Assembly (NCBI GenBank): GCA_001599295.1
Contig: BCGN01000009.1
Coordinates: forward strand, 1-64,000
From: Sporopachydermia quercuum
Lineage: Eukaryota > Ascomycota > Sporopachydermiomycetes > Sporopachydermiales > Sporopachydermiaceae
Direction of reading: 5' to 3'
DNA length: 64,000 bases
The notes under the pieces: generated by a model
Databases searched by the model: none
Seen by the model: only the letters and a program-made list of their open reading frames with translations
What the model was told of the DNA's origin: nothing
Part shown: piece after piece, positions 62,001 to 64,000 of the stretch
Numbering within the stretch: the stretch's first letter is position 1
Layout: the number at the start of each line of letters is the position of its first letter
Made by a program: the position numbers and the translations under genes

Positions 62001-64000
62001 GAAATGCTTCGGCAATTGAAGGAGATTCAGCATGAATATCCGGTATTATTTCCGGAAGAAAACGGAACCGATAGTGGAGAAGGGGAACTTGGAACCGATA
62101 GCGGTGATTACGGAGACGATCTGGAAGATTTCTCTGATATTGAAATTATCGAGGAAGAACCAGCTGGTTCGGATTTAGGAAATATAAGCGAAAATCCCTC
62201 CGACAAAACCCTCAAAGTAGGTAAAACGGGAAAGAATATTACTTCTGATTCCGATATTAATTCCGAAATCGATGAAAAGTTCTGTCGTGAGTTCATGGAA
62301 GTCCAGAAGCTACGGGAAAATATGCTCCAGCTATTGAACAGCCGATCAAGTATTGGAGGCAACGCCGACAGAGATAGTGGAATTGATATCGGATCGTCCT
62401 ATACCTCGGATCGGAATAGTGCGGAAGAAGAGCTACTAACTAAGCTGGAAGCTAAATATATCGGAACGAAACCAGCTGAACCGTCAAAAGCGAGAGTTGT
62501 AACTATCGGGAGAGTAAAGCCGGAACCAGTAGTCTATTCTTCTACCGGTGTGGCTCAGCCTCGAGAACAACCAGCTTTCTTATCGGAGTTAGTGGCTAAA
62601 GTTCCGTTGACGAATGCCACAACGAAATCGGAAAACATTCCATTGAGTTCCGGAAATGGTTTGCAGGCGGAATCCGGAAGCCGAACTTTAGATCCAAAAG
62701 CAGGACCCGAACCGGCTGAAAGCGGAAAGAGCAACTCTACCAATGCGACACCACCTGCGCCACCATTGCCAGATTTCATTAAAATTTCTGGCTCCAATGC
62801 CAGCTCTGCTACCCCTCCTCTCGCCCCNCCTCCCCTACCTCCACCAATGCCCGCCTTCTTATCATCCGCGTCAGAATTATCTACTACCCCTCTCCCACCA
62901 GCACCAGCACCAGCACCACCTCCTCCTCCTCCTCCTCCTGGTTTCCTTGACTCAAGCGGATCCGCTGTTACTGCATATGTCTCATCTTCTAATACCTCTA
63001 TCCTTCCTCCCCCTCCCCCACCTCCTTTGCCCCATCCTACCAAAACTATCCCTACAAGCGTAACCTTACCTCATACCCCTCCCCTACCAACAGACATGAA
63101 GCCTCGCCCAAAACGGAAGTTGAAGCAAATGCACTGGGAAAAACTAGAAACCGTGGAAAACACTTTCTGGTCCGAATTACCCGCGGAAGCTATATCTTCC
63201 GATTTGCTCCAAAAGGGAATATTTGCAGAGGTTGAGTCTATTTTCGCAGCAAGAGAGGCTAAGAAACTAACCGGAAAGAGTAAATCTGCCGAGTCTACCA
63301 AGGTCTCCTATCTTTCACGTGATTTGTCCCAGCAGTTCGGCATAAACCTGCATAGTTTTGCATCAGTTCCAGTGGAAAAGCTTATTATGCGGATATTAAG
63401 ATGCGATAAAACCGTTATCGGAAATGTTAATCTATTAGAGTTTTTCTCCAAGCCCGAATTATGCGAGTTGACTAATACAGTTGTGCGGAGCTTTGAACCT
63501 TATAGCACTGACTATCGGAATGGAGTCAGGATAGCTTCCGGTATAGGATATAACAAATTTAGAAACGAAGATAATGGAGAAGACAACAGAAACGAAGATC
63601 TGGCAAATACCGGAAATAGTGATGGTGAAAATGTCGGAGAATATAATACTGCTGACAACGGTAATTTTGGGAATAATAGCAGTATCAGCAATATTCTAAC
63701 CACGATTAACGGAAATAATGTGGTCTACCCCGCACATTCGGCTTCCTATTCAAGTTCTTCTACCGATAAAGACCCCGAAGAATTAGATCGTCCCGACAGA
63801 ATTTACCTGGAACTATGCTACAATTTAAACCATTACTGGAAATCCCGAATGAGAGCCCTTTTAATGATTTCAACATACGAAAAGGAATACTCGGAACTGG
63901 TATCAAAACTCCGGGCTATCGATTCCGCTGTTGACGACATCCGGAATTGCGAAAGCCTTAGAACTGTGTTTGATATCATTCTAGCTGTCGGTAATTATAT
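59067..64000 (+). CDS. BNI1: Formin of the Bni1 type (partial, runs off the window)
   Basis: An open frame from the ATG at 59067 (in-frame stop at 59058) to the window end, 1,644 codons and incomplete. Residues 1-250 are Ser/Asn-rich. The Rho-binding/FH3 region (about 250-680) includes VEKKWMLIHQD, LWVSLRTEPVGW, LPTRKMATDVL and VVEHTLDGRGKFGSLVGASE, near-identical in pattern to Bni1. Coiled coils follow (about 680-785, 845-1010), starting at MQTDDMARRAILEAKEM. The FH1 proline runs (about 1227-1338) bind profilin. FH2 starts at KRKLKQMHWEKLE (about 1350) and is cut at ILAVGNYI. Inside FH2, between FEPYSTDY and KDPEELDRPD, lie about 84 residues rich in Asn, Asp and Gly where Bni1 has about 14. 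Formins nucleate linear actin cables for polarised growth under Cdc42/Rho1. CGGAA is strikingly frequent along the gene. Confidence 0.93.
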   Translation, partial: MKRLVHGDRKPSIASVNSNGSEESDAHPASKGTSSGLLRKFKSGKSDQSSNSNSTVTSDRRGSSATSIYSSRNQSRHSSYTSEQTGSSVSVHHISQSLQPTMYPYAHQHSSVSLTDVSSSGSSLDTVAESFTIGTGTCINSTSASGSFPSLDPLAASRSESGILAGSQSSLENNSQMHSYSLSQHHTKPRHTFSGNISISGPIPTTSSAIAPDSVSVSNMKRQGIRTNSVYSISSNSISRNKDTAEFNLDMPKDPAVIDTLFAELMTRRNFKALPESARTEMKNYPVEKKWMLIHQDALAEFKKTQRGKSTRNEDQFSPQWYVRKLMDNTISVKQLGNLWVSLRTEPVGWVKGFIAAQGQIALSTVLQQLNTKTDPSRKTDEVFLERENALVRCLKAVLNITEGANNALQTGSQCLPAIASTLLSARLPTRKMATDVLIFLAHWEIQQGYLLVLDALDSLQAEPSPARFQHWLKVVEHTLDGRGKFGSLVGASEELRATGALGENQLLEYGLATLLLVNTIIDGAEELRVRMQLRAQFRTSGLTRIVGKLYSLGYDLIDEQIRRYDEAAAEDTEKFTLANGYGSGNSNIGDLSNPVQIAEALWERTRGTEAEAHLMSTLQHLLLANPTSEADPSPLFRVIDGMVSSVALGKVAGTGDVAQGLNATVQRLLDRMQTDDMARRAILEAKEMGKMLEEVRAEKERLERQMSLGADGLVAKLQGEVEEQSRILVRTRQMNEDLQEEIEQLKVAAQKERQETEVEMRELYLMVTEGARKAELSRKASIHGKNAENIRFSRLGDGDIGNNSNYNKRNSRLGANAGNTGNYAGSDIRNSMDIDILQGGIVDRKALVSKLEAQLAKAKAIRNVDGVYEEPSARLRELRDQMECIEMQARELERMDFNDEHQKRRRRRKKQLKLGMSPANLNPTLEDVAQLEELKKKLQALQMDTSVILQNLENDNDGDNRSNGIDEYGEELIEKRREMLRQLKEIQHEYPVLFPEENGTDSGEGELGTDSGDYGDDLEDFSDIEIIEEEPAGSDLGNISENPSDKTLKVGKTGKNITSDSDINSEIDEKFCREFMEVQKLRENMLQLLNSRSSIGGNADRDSGIDIGSSYTSDRNSAEEELLTKLEAKYIGTKPAEPSKARVVTIGRVKPEPVVYSSTGVAQPREQPAFLSELVAKVPLTNATTKSENIPLSSGNGLQAESGSRTLDPKAGPEPAESGKSNSTNATPPAPPLPDFIKISGSNASSATPPLAXPPLPPPMPAFLSSASELSTTPLPPAPAPAPPPPPPPPGFLDSSGSAVTAYVSSSNTSILPPPPPPPLPHPTKTIPTSVTLPHTPPLPTDMKPRPKRKLKQMHWEKLETVENTFWSELPAEAISSDLLQKGIFAEVESIFAAREAKKLTGKSKSAESTKVSYLSRDLSQQFGINLHSFASVPVEKLIMRILRCDKTVIGNVNLLEFFSKPELCELTNTVVRSFEPYSTDYRNGVRIASGIGYNKFRNEDNGEDNRNEDLANTGNSDGENVGEYNTADNGNFGNNSSISNILTTINGNNVVYPAHSASYSSSSTDKDPEELDRPDRIYLELCYNLNHYWKSRMRALLMISTYEKEYSELVSKLRAIDSAVDDIRNCESLRTVFDIILAVGNY

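Noticed and set aside
62555-63043. Gly-rich open frame of 162 codons on the minus strand
   Set aside because: It is the antisense of the FH1 proline runs of the formin; its composition is explained entirely by that.
59067-64000. CTG-Ser genetic code
   Set aside because: CTG codons at 61143 (KMLEE), 61206 (GLVAKL) and 63807 (YLEL) stand where formins keep leucine, so the standard code fits.
1-64000. CRISPR arrays, rRNA, tRNA genes and virus-like or LTR elements
   Set aside because: No spaced direct repeats, no tRNA with paired A and B boxes, and no reverse transcriptase, integrase or terminal-repeat pattern was recognised. A small tRNA or snoRNA could have been missed by eye.

Overview
The window looks like an AT-rich chromosome arm of a budding yeast (Saccharomycotina). 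Three adjacent genes at the right end are typical yeast polarity and cohesion genes: BUD3, DCC1 and the formin BNI1. Introns are short (59-178 bp) with GTAAGT, GTATGT, GTATGA or GTACGT donors and CTAAC, mostly TACTAAC, branch points. CTG falls where formins conserve leucine (for example 61143, 61206, 63807), so the standard code applies and the CTG-Ser clade is unlikely. The genus cannot be named from the sequence. The window opens with three perfect copies of an 11-bp unit, C-rich on the + strand, oriented as expected for a left telomere, so the left part may be subtelomeric.

Layout. 0.7-2.3 kb: a family-25 glycosyltransferase. 2.3-4.5 kb: non-coding DNA with a decayed secreted-protein gene. 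4.5-28.5 kb: a dense metabolic cluster of 13 genes. It holds two paralogous fungal transcription factors (one with two zinc fingers, one without), an NmrA-like dehydrogenase, a 3-hydroxyisobutyrate-dehydrogenase-like enzyme, a carboxymuconolactone-decarboxylase-like protein, two paralogous P450s, an alpha/beta hydrolase, a class A flavin monooxygenase, two paralogous SDRs, an MFS transporter and a metallo-beta-lactamase-fold hydrolase. 28.5-47.8 kb: gene-poor DNA with one GABA/choline-type permease and relics of a GH31 glycosidase, a Zn2Cys6 regulator and an unknown gene. 47.8-64 kb: a conserved unknown protein, BUD3, DCC1 and the first 1,644 codons of BNI1, which runs off the window.

How the cluster may work (inference). 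No polyketide synthase, peptide synthetase or terpene synthase is present, so it reads as a degradation or detoxification set. P450s and the flavin monooxygenase would hydroxylate a lipophilic, possibly aromatic or lactone, substrate; SDRs would oxidise the products; the hydrolase, lactonase-like protein and CMD-like protein would open or trim rings; the MFS pump would move substrate or product.

The most striking signal links regulator and promoters. The recognition residues of the two zinc fingers in the protein at 9826-12636 predict the site GTGGGG. That hexamer occurs eight times in the intergenic DNA of the cluster, plus once in the relic just left of it. By eye it occurs only once in roughly 21 kb of intergenic DNA elsewhere in the window. 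Related TGGGGTA sites fill most remaining cluster promoters. This suggests a self-contained regulon marked by its own DNA word.
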